From NCBI GenBank assembly GCA_009780065.1, contig WRAS01000003.1:1-64000 (forward strand): a stretch of DNA of 64,000 nucleotides, written 5' to 3'. Below are positions 19,920-30,390 of the stretch, one piece after another. A program made the position numbers and the translations under genes. The notes under the pieces are model-generated. The model was not told where the DNA came from, made no database searches, and worked only from the letters and a program-made list of their open reading frames with translations. Numbering within the stretch: the first letter of the stretch is position 1; each line of letters starts with the position of its first letter. Source of the DNA: Bacillota bacterium (lineage in GTDB: Bacteria > Bacillota > Clostridia > Christensenellales > UBA1242).

Positions 19920-20657
19920 ATGGAATTAATTGGCAGAATTCATTCAATTGAAACATGTGGAACAGTAGACGGTCCAGGTGTTCGTTATATAATTTTTACC
20001 CAGGGCTGCCCCCTTAGGTGTATTTATTGTCATAATGTGGATACGTGGAATGCGGGTTGCGACCGTGCAAAAAACATGTCTGTTAATGACATTGTAAATG
20101 ATATTAAAAGATACAAATCATATATAGCGTCTGGAGGCATTACGCTAAGCGGAGGCGAACCTCTTTTGCAAAAAGATTTTGCAACGGAATTATTCAAGGC
20201 ATGTCGCGCACAAGGTTTTCATACCGCACTGGATACCTCGGGTTATTGTGTAATAATTGACAAAGTAAAGGAATTACTTAGCCTAACAAACCTGGTTATC
20301 CTGGATATAAAGAGCATTGTTCCCGCAACATTCAAAAAAATTACCGGAAAAGAAATTTACCCTGTTATCGAATTCGCACAATATCTACACAAACAAAATA
20401 TTCCAACATGGATTCGGCACGTTGTGGTGCCGGGTTACACAGACAACGATAATCATGCACATGAACTTGGAAAATTTATTGCGACACTTAAGAACGTAAA
20501 TAAAATCGAGATTATTCCATTTCATCAACTGGGTGCACATAAATGGGTCGAGATGGGTTTGCACTATACCCTGAAAGATGTTAAAGAACCAACTATGCAA
20601 CAAGTGGAAAATGTACGCCAGATACTAAGGCAGTATAACCCAACCTTGGAAATATAA
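19920..20657 (+). CDS. pflA: Pyruvate formate-lyase activating enzyme (radical SAM)
   Basis: This 245-residue radical-SAM enzyme installs the glycyl radical on PflB. The cluster-binding CxxxCxxC reads GCPLRCIYCHN (about 30-40), and the SAM-binding GGE appears as SGGEPLLQ. Length is typical. I chose the ATG at 19920 because translation from the earlier GTG would overlap pflB and lacks a binding site. The gene probably has its own leaderless transcript in addition to read-through from pflB. Confidence 0.95.
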   Translation: MELIGRIHSIETCGTVDGPGVRYIIFTQGCPLRCIYCHNVDTWNAGCDRAKNMSVNDIVNDIKRYKSYIASGGITLSGGEPLLQKDFATELFKACRAQGFHTALDTSGYCVIIDKVKELLSLTNLVILDIKSIVPATFKKITGKEIYPVIEFAQYLHKQNIPTWIRHVVVPGYTDNDNHAHELGKFIATLKNVNKIEIIPFHQLGAHKWVEMGLHYTLKDVKEPTMQQVENVRQILRQYNPTLEI

Positions 20658-20669
20658 TAATATTTACGA

Positions 20670-20782
20670 ATAAAAAACGCGAACTTTGTTCGCGCTGGAA
20701 AGACATCTCTGTTGTATTTTTTGGACATTAATGTTTTTGCCAATTATAGAATTATCTGACGATAATCCCTAGGTCATAAAAA
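20670..20782 (-). repeat. Dispersed palindromic element, copy A1
   Basis: Read on the minus strand it begins TTTTTTATGACC, has a hairpin with loop CGTCAG, then ATAATTGGC. A core block at 20714-20733 matches copies B and C in 19 of 20 bases. It ends with a GCGCGAAC/GTTCGCG hairpin and TTTTTTAT. The TTTTAT ends are 106 bp apart. Confidence 0.75.
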
Positions 20783-20829
20783 AGGCGTCTTCGACGCGTT
20801 CTGACGAACGCCTATAATGCCTTTTTTGT
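20778..20829. terminator. Bidirectional terminator-like hairpin
   Basis: AAAAAAGGC and GCCTTTTTT enclose further GC-rich pairing (GGCGT with ACGCC). It lies between convergent pflA and the surface-protein operon and joins repeat copies A1 and A2. Confidence 0.5.
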
Positions 20830-20898
20830 GCCGTTTTGTTTGTTGCTGTCGCAACATCTAACTGAAAAATCTGACGATTTTTCCTGTGTCATAAAAAA
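20783..20898 (-). repeat. Dispersed palindromic element, diverged copy A2
   Basis: Minus strand: TTTTTTTTATGACACAGG, then GGAAAAAT with loop CGTCAG and ATTTTTC, the same head as copy C in gpmI. The rest is diverged (a GTTGC/GCAAC hairpin) and runs straight into copy A1. Confidence 0.6.
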
Positions 20899-20922
20899 AA
20901 CGACTCGTGCGAGTCGTTTTTT
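20892..20922. terminator. Bidirectional terminator of the surface-protein operon
   Basis: AAAACGACTC and GAGTCGTTTT form a perfect stem around GTGC with A/T tracts on both sides, 10 bases beyond the operon's last stop codon. Confidence 0.8.
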
Positions 20923-20931
20923 AATCCAGTT

Positions 20932-23900
20932 TTATTTCTTATCCTTGTCGTCTTTCATTGCTTTTTTAACGTCATCCTTTGTTACCTGTCCAACATTCTT
21001 TCCTTCTTTCAGATCAGCAATGAAACTTCCTGTGTTGAATGTAACTTTTTGACGGTTTGCATCTACAAGTGCGGCTTTGATTGTTGCGTATTTCTTTCTA
21101 GAGTGAAGGAAGTAAAGAACCGCAAGCAATAAAAGAATTGGAATAATAACACTTGGCAAGATAATTGCAAGCAGTACCCCTGTGGTCATTCGGAATGTAA
21201 CATTGCTGTCTAGACGGAACTGATGTCTTTCTAGCCAAGCCGCGTTAAGTATAACAGTTACAGAGTCACCTGATATAAAGACAGTGTCTCTTGGAAGACT
21301 GTTGATATCATAACCGTTAATTGTCCAGTTTCTGATTTGCCTTCCGCCTGGAACTGTAGCGGTCAGCACAACTTGTGAATTGATTGTCAGATCTTCTCTT
21401 TCATTAATAGAAAGGTACCCGCCAGAACCGTATGTCAAGTTACCTGTCAAGTCAAATTGTTCGCGTAGAAAGTTAATTGTAATTGTCCTTGAAATTACAA
21501 TATTTTGAATTTCAAGACGGTATGGTGTTGCAATTACTACCTCGCCATCTCCGCTGCCACCAAATGAAAGAATTTCATGAAAGTCGTTCGCATCCGCATA
21601 AATTACGATGTTTGTACCTGCATCGAATACACGTTCGCTTGTCAGAATCCCATTTGCATAAACACGGAAGTGACCCATTCCTTGTGACAATCCACCAATC
21701 GCAACGTTAAGATTAAACACACGAACATAGTTTGCGTATATAACGAAACGCTCGCCAAGGTCGTCAAGGTTTCTTGAAATCACCTCAAGATCCAGTAACA
21801 TGTTTGGTTCAAATGGAACAAGTGCATTTGTTGCATCTCTGATTGTAAAGTTTACAAATCTGTAATCATCTCTGTAAGATGCTGTGGTTGTTCCAATGTT
21901 ATTCAATGTGTCACCAACGCGCAATCTATTATATTGATTTGCCGAATCATTTACCGTTGTTGTAAATCCACCAACGTTTCCTACACGATTTACTTGGCTT
22001 TCGCGCGCACGGAAGTCAATCTCAAATACACCAGGACCGAATTCAACTCTTACACTACGATCTTCGGTTATGCGAAGTTCGGCAACAAATCCTTCCCATG
22101 TTATGATGTTCTCTTCTGTGGTGGTTCCATCGAATCTTAATAGATCAAAGAATTGATTCGGAAGGGCTTCCACAATAACTGTAGAACCATATACAACGTT
22201 CAAGTTAAGTTGATTAAAGAAAATATTTGTCTCGCCTGTTATACCATCTACAACAGTTACATTAATGTTTCCGTTGGCTTCTTGACCCGCTGCTACCCCT
22301 ACATTGACGTTAAATGTTGGCAAGTATTCTGCGATAATAACAATCCTTCCGTCTTGTGACAGATGACGTGCCAAGAATGCAGCATCAATATTGAACGTTA
22401 GGTTAAGTTGCGCGACGCCCACAGGTTGATACACAAAGTATGTTGTATTGTTCGGTCCGTTTACCTGGATTTTCCATGCAACAAGACGGTATATTCCAAC
22501 ATATGGCAATGCGACTGCATTCACGGTTGCGACTTCGCCAATTTCTACTGTTGTTTGGCTGGCAACCGTTACTGCGCCCGCAAGTACTGTATCTTCTTCT
22601 CCACGTAATGCACCAAATACCTCGAAGATATATTCATATGGTGCAAAGTTAACAACAATGGTCCAGTTCTGCATTATTGTAAGGTCGAACCCAACTGGAA
22701 TATGTATACCATTAATTGGCGCAAACGTACCAACAGGTGTTCCAACTCCGTTGTATACTGTAAAATTTACGAATCTAAAATGCTCGTTTGGTGTTGCAAC
22801 CATAGTAGTGATATCCCCGGAAGTTGGCAAACTAACACGACTACCTATGATTACGTTTCTTAGTGGCTCACCATCTATACTGATTTCAAATGTTCCGGCT
22901 CCTTCCATGCCTGCTGCCCCATCAATGTTAACCATGGTTGCAGTTGCTGCGTTTTGAACACGGATAAATATTTGACCTACTGTATCCCCCACCTGGGTCA
23001 CGCTAAATGCGTGATCCAAAATAAATTGCTGGTCAAACAAATTTGAAAGAGATAATGTTTGTGTGTTTCCAATAATCACATATTCCGTAGAACCAGAAAC
23101 ACGTGCAAGCCAGTAGAAACCGATTGGCCATGCGCTTGCGGTTGTTAGATATCTATCATCATCCCCGATTCTGATTGATGTGATCGTGCTGATATTCCCA
23201 CCATCGTTATATATAAATTGTGGGGTCGCAAAATTATCACTGAAAACCACGTTGTATTCTGCTGGACGGAATGTTGCCACAAATACTTGGTTAATTCCTG
23301 CTGTATTATTAAATGTGGCCTGTGCTGCGTAAGTTACACTGCTGTCTACATTATACCAGCCATCAAATATATATCCGACACGTGTTGGAAGACCTGGGAA
23401 ACCATACATACCTTGGTATGGAAGCGTAACTGTTGGGTTTTCTTGTAATTCGGTGAAATAGAATTCTTCACCAACACCAAGACCAACCTCGAATGTGTAA
23501 GTGAAAATTGGGTTAATAAGCAAAGTGTTTATAAAAATCTGCCCGTTGCTGTCGAAAACAAATATGTTTTGACTTGCATTCGTGTTCACCTCATTAAGGA
23601 ACGCCTGTTCTTGCATTTGGGTTGTTGTACGGCTTCCGCTGGTGGTAATTGTTGTACTTAATTGGTTGTTAATTAACAATCCGCCGAATTTTGTGCTGTT
23701 AAACCATGCATTTTGTATTGTAACAGTTGATGTATTTCTTGTTGCTACACCGCCCATACTTGCTCCGGTTGTTGCAGTAATTGGCGCATTATTGATGACA
23801 TGTCTTATTGTGTGGTTCCCAGACCATGCAACACCGTGTATACCACCAATTTGGTCTCTTGCTGATATAACTGCCCCGTTGTTAACCGCAAATTCAATTG

Positions 23901-24708
23901 TTGATACAGATGATCCTTGTGAAAGTCCTATAATACCACCAGAATATCCCCAACTTCCATGGTTTGCTGTTATTGTCCCGTTGTTCATCGCACGTCTTAT
24001 CGTTGTATTAACTGCACCACTGTGCCATGCATGTCCAAGTATACCCCCGACGAAATAACTTCCTGTTATATCTGCTCCGTTGAACACATCCTCCATAAAG
24101 TGAGTACCACTCTCTGCTTCACCAACAATTCCACCAAATGTGTGTGCGGTCGTGCTTCCAATAACTGTTTGTCTAATGATACCATCCATTACCATAATGT
24201 TTTCAATACGAGTCGATCCACGCACAACACCTGCAACCGTACCTACACGCGCCCCAGACGCAGATATATGAACATTTTCAAATCGTATATTTCTTACTGT
24301 AGCACCATTAATGATACCAAATAGACCCACGTTGGATGCACCGTTGATAGTCATATTACGTATTGTGAAATTTTGTCCATCAAAGGTATTATTAGTACCA
24401 AGCGTTGGAATAACTGTCCAGTTCCCCACCATATCGATGTCATTAACAAGGACAAAGTGCCTGCCGGCTACGTTTGCATAGGTACGTACAAGTCCATTCA
24501 ATGTGGCTTGACTACCCACTCGGAATGGATCTGCCACTGTTCCTGTCCCTGAACCGTCTGGTCCGGTGAATGTTGCTGCAGCAACTTGTGCTTGGTCATT
24601 AATGCCACGGTTAAACCCACCGCCAATCAGCAATGCCCCCGCCCCAAACATAACTGCCGCAAAAAGTACACCTACGACAATTGAAGAACGTCTTATCCAG
24701 TTTTTCAT
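20932..24708 (-). CDS. Giant single-pass surface protein with GLUG-like and InlB-type repeats
   Basis: This protein of about 1258 residues has an N-terminal signal segment (about 6-30). A beta-helix-like, GLUG-type region follows to about residue 370, with many short FGGI/GGI turns. An InlB B-type repeat (PTRVGYIFDGWY) is near 440, and several divergent repeats of about 110 residues run to about 1175. A C-terminal transmembrane helix and a 56-residue Lys/Asp-rich cytoplasmic tail end the protein. No LPXTG sorting motif is seen. The ATG at 24708 is preceded by GAGGTG. It is the last gene of the actin-like operon and a paralogue of its upstream neighbour. Confidence 0.88.
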   Translation of the reverse strand: MKNWIRRSSIVVGVLFAAVMFGAGALLIGGGFNRGINDQAQVAAATFTGPDGSGTGTVADPFRVGSQATLNGLVRTYANVAGRHFVLVNDIDMVGNWTVIPTLGTNNTFDGQNFTIRNMTINGASNVGLFGIINGATVRNIRFENVHISASGARVGTVAGVVRGSTRIENIMVMDGIIRQTVIGSTTAHTFGGIVGEAESGTHFMEDVFNGADITGSYFVGGILGHAWHSGAVNTTIRRAMNNGTITANHGSWGYSGGIIGLSQGSSVSTIEFAVNNGAVISARDQIGGIHGVAWSGNHTIRHVINNAPITATTGASMGGVATRNTSTVTIQNAWFNSTKFGGLLINNQLSTTITTSGSRTTTQMQEQAFLNEVNTNASQNIFVFDSNGQIFINTLLINPIFTYTFEVGLGVGEEFYFTELQENPTVTLPYQGMYGFPGLPTRVGYIFDGWYNVDSSVTYAAQATFNNTAGINQVFVATFRPAEYNVVFSDNFATPQFIYNDGGNISTITSIRIGDDDRYLTTASAWPIGFYWLARVSGSTEYVIIGNTQTLSLSNLFDQQFILDHAFSVTQVGDTVGQIFIRVQNAATATMVNIDGAAGMEGAGTFEISIDGEPLRNVIIGSRVSLPTSGDITTMVATPNEHFRFVNFTVYNGVGTPVGTFAPINGIHIPVGFDLTIMQNWTIVVNFAPYEYIFEVFGALRGEEDTVLAGAVTVASQTTVEIGEVATVNAVALPYVGIYRLVAWKIQVNGPNNTTYFVYQPVGVAQLNLTFNIDAAFLARHLSQDGRIVIIAEYLPTFNVNVGVAAGQEANGNINVTVVDGITGETNIFFNQLNLNVVYGSTVIVEALPNQFFDLLRFDGTTTEENIITWEGFVAELRITEDRSVRVEFGPGVFEIDFRARESQVNRVGNVGGFTTTVNDSANQYNRLRVGDTLNNIGTTTASYRDDYRFVNFTIRDATNALVPFEPNMLLDLEVISRNLDDLGERFVIYANYVRVFNLNVAIGGLSQGMGHFRVYANGILTSERVFDAGTNIVIYADANDFHEILSFGGSGDGEVVIATPYRLEIQNIVISRTITINFLREQFDLTGNLTYGSGGYLSINEREDLTINSQVVLTATVPGGRQIRNWTINGYDINSLPRDTVFISGDSVTVILNAAWLERHQFRLDSNVTFRMTTGVLLAIILPSVIIPILLLLAVLYFLHSRKKYATIKAALVDANRQKVTFNTGSFIADLKEGKNVGQVTKDDVKKAMKDDKDKK

Positions 24709-24733
24709 ATGCACCTCTTACTCCTTTCCTCTT

Positions 24734-27700
24734 TTATTTATCCATGTCTTCACGAAGTTTTTTCAACTGGTCCCCTTGACCCATACGCACAGAATTTGCT
24801 TGTCTCTTTGTTTCCAACTCTGCATATTGCTTTTTCTTTCTTGCATTAGAAACCATCATCCATGTAAGAGCAAGGACAAGAAGCGGAATAAAGATTAACG
24901 CAGCCAACATACCAAACATAAACGCACGGTTCATTGTGGTTGTAATTTCGTTACGGATTTCAAGTTGGTGCACAGCCAGCCAGTCACTTGTAAGTGTTAA
25001 TCTTACTGTGTTTCCTTCTTGACGTATGTTACCAAATTGGTTGTAAATTTCGGCGATACTACGCTCGTTAATTCTCCAGTTAGAAAGTTCAAAACCGGAT
25101 GTTGGATTGAATGTGATAACAACAGTATCATTAATTACTCTCACGTTTGTACCATATTCAACATCACCACGTGCGCCGCTAAGGTTCGCAGTGATATCCA
25201 GTTCAAGTTGCTCTTCCGCGAATACAATTGTGATGAATCTTAGACCATTTACCAATATAACAACGCTGTTTCCAGTCTGTTGATCTGTGTATTGATCCAA
25301 TCCATCAAAACCAGAAAGTCTGAAAAAGTTTTCCGCAGTTGCTTCTATCATTATGTGTGTCCCCATTGCGAATGGGAATGTTCCGATTTCGTCGATTGTG
25401 AGACTTCCATTCTTTACCCAATTTCCGTTTTCCTGGGTCACAACAAATGCTTCGAATGAACCATTACCTGTTATATCAATTGTAACGGCATGAATTCTTG
25501 TAAATTGCGCAACAATTCTAAGTTGCCCGTTAAAAGTGTATAAGGTGATGAATGTTTGGTTAAACGCAATATCCACAAGCGAGCCAGTATTTGGATCAAG
25601 GAATCTACCAAGTGGTAATAGTTCCCCGTTCACATCTGCAAACCAACCAACAAATTCAAAAGCCTCGTCATCGTATGTTTTATTAATGTTTGTAATTGTT
25701 TGCCCCTCAACAAGGTCAGCAACCACAGATGTAGTAAAACCAAAGTCTGGATATTGCACCACATCAAATTCGTTTCCATTCATATCTACCGCGGCAATTT
25801 CAAGTTGGAATGCACGCAAAACAAATATCACATCAATATTTCTGGATGATGTCAATACGATTGTTATCAATGTTTGGCTTTGATTAATTTCGGATACAGT
25901 TGCGCCAAATACTTGGTCAACCGCATAAATCATGTTTGGCATCAATGCAATTCGGATTGTGCTGCCGTGGTCAAATTGACCCATCAATGGTTGGTTATGA
26001 AGTGTTCTACCCTCTGGTGTTACAACTGTTACACGTACATCTCCCATAGTTGTATCATTTATACTGATATTCATTGCATGTTGTCTTACGAAAATTGCAA
26101 CAATTGTTATTTCGTTGTTTATGTCGGCATATCTTTCAAAGAAAGTTTCATTAAGATTATTGAATGCGATGACCGCGCCAATATTTCCACCTGGTGCCGA
26201 GAAATAGTCATACCTTTGTGCTATTTGGTTGAATATTCTTACGTTTAATACAGTGTTACTTACCAATCTGTACCCTGCCGCCGAAGATACGGTTATTGAT
26301 GGAACATTATCACCCAAACCAATTGTGTGTACAGATGTATCAGATATAGCGGCAGATGGAACTGTACTGAAGTTACCTTCAACAGATATAAAGAAGTCTT
26401 CGTTACTAAACTCAATTCCTACCACCATTGCGCCACCTGCAACTATTGATGCGGATGGTATGGTTACCGTAGCGTGTGAAATACTTAAAAAATTGATACT
26501 GACCAAGACTGGTAACGCGTTCATTGTGACCGTTACATCATCGAATTCGCGGAAGTTGTTGGCAAAAATTTCCAAAACAATCGGTGTGTTGTGTGTGGCA
26601 GAAAATTGTCTTTGTGCACCAAACGTGGTGTTTACGCCGTCCACCATAACAGAACCAAAATCACGTTGCCCAAGTGTTACGGTATCCACCGTAAATGTCA
26701 TCGGCGCAACGTTTTCGTATAATGCGCGGATTCGAATTGTATATACACCCGCATCATAAAATCCAAAGTTATTCATGAATGTCTCATCAAACAGATATAC
26801 ACCGTTATTATAGAAATTCAAGCGTTGTTCACCAAGAACCTCTTCACCAAGACCAATGTTTATCCAATTATTAATGTTGCCCGGGTTATTATATTCGCTG
26901 GCAAGCAATGCCATCCAACCCACAAAGTTATAGCCAACAACACCGCTGATACTGCTTCTTGCGAAACCATTTTGTCCGATTTGTGTTTGGGTTATTACGT
27001 CTGCCAATCCACCTGGACCGTGGAATGTAATTTCTTGGTTAATAGTAGAATCAACAAGTGGGCTGATTATAAACGGTTGTTGTGTCCATTGTGCATAAAG
27101 CGTTCTGTTGGAAATCAAGAATTCAAGATTCACATCGGCAAAATCATATGCGAAAACTTGACCTTCGCCATTTGCCATTGTATTCCAACTATTGAGTATA
27201 AATCCCCATCGTGTTGGCAGTTCAATCGTAGAAAAGTCAATTACCTCACCAACTGCCCAGTCATGTTCAACTATGGTTTCGTTTGATAAAAACGAGCCAT
27301 TATTTGCGTTCAAGTTCAAAAACTGTCTTTGACCAGTTGTGACCAATTCAGGTCCATTAGGACCCAAGATAAATGGTGCAGGCAATTGTGCCCCATTAAG
27401 CAAATCCACGAAAGTTTGGCTGTTCATTTCTGCCGTTGTTCTTGGACCAGACCCAACAATGTTTGCAGCAGGAACCCCTTGCGCAGTTGGTCTACCTGGA
27501 AGTAGTGTGGAAGAAAAGTGAGTGTTTTGGATTAGCACTGTGTTTTGTCCTGTCCCTACGTTTCCTACGATACCACTAAGTACTGTCGACGTACCTGTTA
27601 TACTTGCAATAACAACTGTGTTTCTGATTGTAATATGATTTGGTCCCGCACTATTGGCTGCAACCCAACCGATAACCCCACCATTGTGCGTCCCTGCCGA

Positions 27701-28573
27701 ATTCAAACTACCACGTACCAAAGAATTTTCTATTATTATACTTCTGTGCGCAGCGTTTACAGTAGCACCAAGAATACCTGCAACAATATTACTTGTATTA
27801 TTCTGTACCCCGCTAAAATAGGCGTTAGAAATTAAGACATTAATATTTTGTGATTCAGTGTTACCTATTATACCACCGGAACTGTTACCACCTCTGATAT
27901 TTGCGTCTGTTACCGATACGTTTCTAATTTCAAGATTTAGCCTATCTATGTTGTTTATACCATTAACACGGAAACTGCCGAACAGACCACCGGTTCTACC
28001 TGTCGAAGCCGTTGGCCATCCAATTTGCGAATTTTCTATGTGAATATTTTCCATAATCATAGAAGACCCCGCAGGCAAAGTACCGGTCGGAAGCGCACCA
28101 ACAACAGCAGTATAAAACGCACCAGAACTGATCTGTGCGTTCGTGAAAGTAACGTTTCTCATGGATCCATTAAAGTTAATAAACATGGCACGTTGTGTAC
28201 CAGAGTTAACCGTAAGACCATTAATTGTAAATCCATTGCCTTCGAATATAGAATTCGCAGAGAAATTAGACATAGGTACCCAATTAGCACCACTTAGGTC
28301 AATGTTATTAATCAGCATAATATGCGTACCTTGCACAGTCTGTGCCGTAGTAAGTCGATTTATCAATGTTGCCCGCGTTCCCACCTGAAACGGATTGGCC
28401 GAGGTCCCAGTTCCCGCCCCATCAACCCACCCAGACATCGGTACCGCACCACCAGGTGCAGCCTGCGAATTGTCGATTCGGGTTTGCGGTACGACCAGCA
28501 TCATAACACCCGCAAGCATGAATATCATACCCGCCAAAAATGCTATCGACGTTTTTCTGAAATTTTTCTTCAT
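24734..28573 (-). CDS. Giant single-pass surface protein, paralogue of the next gene
   Basis: This 1279-residue protein has a signal segment (about 8-30). The conserved start of the mature part, DGAGTGTSANPFQVG, matches its neighbour's DGSGTGTVADPFRVG. A GLUG-like beta-helix region extends to about residue 370, an InlB-type repeat (PTRWGFILNSWN) is near 460, and divergent repeats fill the rest. A transmembrane helix at about 1217-1242 is followed by a 37-residue basic/acidic tail beginning ARKKK. GGAGGT lies four bases before the ATG. It is probably an adhesin or matrix-binding protein that presents its repeats outside and its tail to the cytoplasm. Confidence 0.88.
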   Translation of the reverse strand: MKKNFRKTSIAFLAGMIFMLAGVMMLVVPQTRIDNSQAAPGGAVPMSGWVDGAGTGTSANPFQVGTRATLINRLTTAQTVQGTHIMLINNIDLSGANWVPMSNFSANSIFEGNGFTINGLTVNSGTQRAMFINFNGSMRNVTFTNAQISSGAFYTAVVGALPTGTLPAGSSMIMENIHIENSQIGWPTASTGRTGGLFGSFRVNGINNIDRLNLEIRNVSVTDANIRGGNSSGGIIGNTESQNINVLISNAYFSGVQNNTSNIVAGILGATVNAAHRSIIIENSLVRGSLNSAGTHNGGVIGWVAANSAGPNHITIRNTVVIASITGTSTVLSGIVGNVGTGQNTVLIQNTHFSSTLLPGRPTAQGVPAANIVGSGPRTTAEMNSQTFVDLLNGAQLPAPFILGPNGPELVTTGQRQFLNLNANNGSFLSNETIVEHDWAVGEVIDFSTIELPTRWGFILNSWNTMANGEGQVFAYDFADVNLEFLISNRTLYAQWTQQPFIISPLVDSTINQEITFHGPGGLADVITQTQIGQNGFARSSISGVVGYNFVGWMALLASEYNNPGNINNWINIGLGEEVLGEQRLNFYNNGVYLFDETFMNNFGFYDAGVYTIRIRALYENVAPMTFTVDTVTLGQRDFGSVMVDGVNTTFGAQRQFSATHNTPIVLEIFANNFREFDDVTVTMNALPVLVSINFLSISHATVTIPSASIVAGGAMVVGIEFSNEDFFISVEGNFSTVPSAAISDTSVHTIGLGDNVPSITVSSAAGYRLVSNTVLNVRIFNQIAQRYDYFSAPGGNIGAVIAFNNLNETFFERYADINNEITIVAIFVRQHAMNISINDTTMGDVRVTVVTPEGRTLHNQPLMGQFDHGSTIRIALMPNMIYAVDQVFGATVSEINQSQTLITIVLTSSRNIDVIFVLRAFQLEIAAVDMNGNEFDVVQYPDFGFTTSVVADLVEGQTITNINKTYDDEAFEFVGWFADVNGELLPLGRFLDPNTGSLVDIAFNQTFITLYTFNGQLRIVAQFTRIHAVTIDITGNGSFEAFVVTQENGNWVKNGSLTIDEIGTFPFAMGTHIMIEATAENFFRLSGFDGLDQYTDQQTGNSVVILVNGLRFITIVFAEEQLELDITANLSGARGDVEYGTNVRVINDTVVITFNPTSGFELSNWRINERSIAEIYNQFGNIRQEGNTVRLTLTSDWLAVHQLEIRNEITTTMNRAFMFGMLAALIFIPLLVLALTWMMVSNARKKKQYAELETKRQANSVRMGQGDQLKKLREDMDK

Positions 28574-28624
28574 ATGACCTCCGTTTTCATCCCTTGCTAC
28601 TAGTATCTTTCGCGTATCAACGTA

Positions 28625-29278
28625 TTATCCATCTGAAAGTAATTTTAATAGATAGTCCCGTCCAGGTGCCGGTTTATCGTCGCCACCTCCCCCTCCAAGA
28701 CCAGGCAAAGTAAACGAAGAAGCAGGACCAGAAGACCCTCCACCACTACTGGATGGTGCTGGCGCAACATCACCGCTTGTATCTTGCATCAAAGGTTGCG
28801 GCGTTGGTGCAGGCGGTGGAGTAGATGGCGGTGCCTGAACAGGTGGTTGCGGTACTGGCGGAGAAGGCGGTGCCGCTTGTTGCATTTGCGGTGGTTGAGG
28901 TTGCATCATTTGAGGCTGTTGCATCTGCATATTTGGCATTCCCATCCCCATCGAAGGATAGTAAAAATTTTGATTGTGCATCGGATTATTAGGCATAAAG
29001 GGGGCGTTTTGCTGCATCCCCCCTGTATTAATTCCATTTGCCATAAGTCGCTGCATTCCAAAGGTTGTAATGATGCTTTCTATCTCTTGCAATTTACCCG
29101 AAAGATTCATAGAGAGCATGTCATTAACACTAGAACTTTGAATTGAATGTGCAAAGTGCTGGACTTGGGAAACAATGTTCATCAGTTCTCGGACAACGTT
29201 GAAATTATTCCCGAATGACATCTGTTGTTGGTCATTGGAAATGGTTTTCAACATATTGTCAAAAGAACCCAGTATCAT
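28625..29278 (-). CDS. Pro/Gln/Met/Gly-rich cytosolic protein of the actin-like operon
   Basis: This 217-residue protein has no signal peptide or membrane segment. Residues 1-80 are helical. Residues about 85-175 are low complexity, rich in Met, Gln and Pro with runs such as PQPPVQ and TPPPAP. A Ser/Gly linker leads to a C-terminal RDYLLKLLSDG helix. GGGGAG precedes the ATG. I do not recognise a family. Proline-rich tracts in actin-regulating proteins of eukaryotes bind adaptor domains; whether that parallel applies here is speculation. Confidence 0.75.
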   Translation of the reverse strand: MILGSFDNMLKTISNDQQQMSFGNNFNVVRELMNIVSQVQHFAHSIQSSSVNDMLSMNLSGKLQEIESIITTFGMQRLMANGINTGGMQQNAPFMPNNPMHNQNFYYPSMGMGMPNMQMQQPQMMQPQPPQMQQAAPPSPPVPQPPVQAPPSTPPPAPTPQPLMQDTSGDVAPAPSSSGGGSSGPASSFTLPGLGGGGGDDKPAPGRDYLLKLLSDG

Positions 29279-29318
29279 TTATTCTCCCCAATTGTTTTTC
29301 TTATGTAGTGCTAGAGCC

Positions 29319-30365
29319 CTAGAACTGTCCTAGAAGGTGGAAACCCTTTGCGTTTGCGGTAACCGCATCTTGCTGGATAATTAAACGTGGGTCATTGAAC
29401 AGTGTTCTTAGGTATTTTTCGTACTGAAGCGCACCACCACCAGTCAATATAATTCTGTAAAATTTTGTAAATTCAAGTCCAAGACCCATAACGGCCTCAT
29501 ATACACGTCTTGATTGAATTTCTTTGTGTTTTTCTGCAAGTTGTGCAAGATCGAATTTACCAAATGGTGTTTCCACAGTTGTACTTTCAAGAAGTGCAAT
29601 GTCCAGTTGGTGAGAGTTCAATGCATAAATGTTGGCTTCTGGCATTTTGTCGTTAACGTCTTCCTGAAGGTTTGCAACGTAATCAGAAACCCCAATCTCG
29701 AAACCAAATGTGCCACGCACACGTGATTCTTCCAATACCGCAAGGTCGGTTGTTCCCCACCCAATATCCACAATAAGTGCACGCTGTGAAAGAAACTTTT
29801 GGTTAAGTGCTTGCTCTTTTTCGTCGTAAACAAAATTATAAAGCGTTCCCAATGGCTGCGGTACAACAATAACATCCACGATTTCAAATGTGATGTCCTC
29901 GACTTGGTCCCACTTTACGGATTTAATACTGAATTCACCAATAAGGTTCTTTTTAATTTCTTCTGCAATTGCTGCGTTCTTACTAAGCGAACTTGGAAGA
30001 CCGGTTACCACGCGAATTTTTTCGTTGGTTCCAGGCTGAAGAACACCCGCAATACCAATAAGGGCTTCGATTCTGAATGCCTTGCTATTGTAACGTGCTT
30101 TCCCACGTCCACCAGAACCCATAGCAGACAGGTCACCTACCTCATAAACCTCTTTGTCCAAAACATACATTTGATAGTTCGTCTTGAAAGAATACACAAG
30201 ACCTGCGTCGTTTATTTCACGCACGGTATTACGATATTCCTTGTGAACATCATTGTCCGTCCAAATTTTAATTGTCGAGTTCGCAACGTCAATACCAACC
30301 ACCCTACTGAATGGCCTTCCTGCGTATGCGTCAACTTTTTGCTCTTTACCTTTTTTCTTAAGCAT
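29319..30365 (-). CDS. ParM-like actin-family ATPase
   Basis: This 348-residue protein has the actin-fold nucleotide signatures: phosphate-1 loop VGIDVANSTIKI (23-34), phosphate-2 loop LIVDIGWGTTDLAV (197-210) and adenosine motif ILTGGGA (306-312). The N-terminal half resembles plasmid-segregation ParM/Alp-type actins rather than MreB or FtsA. It presumably forms ATP-dependent filaments. No parR-like gene or centromere-like iteron array is nearby. The operon instead contains membrane and surface proteins, so a cytoskeletal role linked to the envelope is more likely than plasmid partition. Confidence 0.88.
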   Translation of the reverse strand: MLKKKGKEQKVDAYAGRPFSRVVGIDVANSTIKIWTDNDVHKEYRNTVREINDAGLVYSFKTNYQMYVLDKEVYEVGDLSAMGSGGRGKARYNSKAFRIEALIGIAGVLQPGTNEKIRVVTGLPSSLSKNAAIAEEIKKNLIGEFSIKSVKWDQVEDITFEIVDVIVVPQPLGTLYNFVYDEKEQALNQKFLSQRALIVDIGWGTTDLAVLEESRVRGTFGFEIGVSDYVANLQEDVNDKMPEANIYALNSHQLDIALLESTTVETPFGKFDLAQLAEKHKEIQSRRVYEAVMGLGLEFTKFYRIILTGGGALQYEKYLRTLFNDPRLIIQQDAVTANAKGFHLLGQF

Positions 30366-30390
30366 TTTAAATTTCCTCCTATTTATTTTT

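Noticed and set aside
29319..30365. Idea that the ParM-like gene marks an integrated plasmid
   Set aside because: No ParR-like gene, centromere array, replication protein or integrase is nearby, and housekeeping genes lie on both sides.
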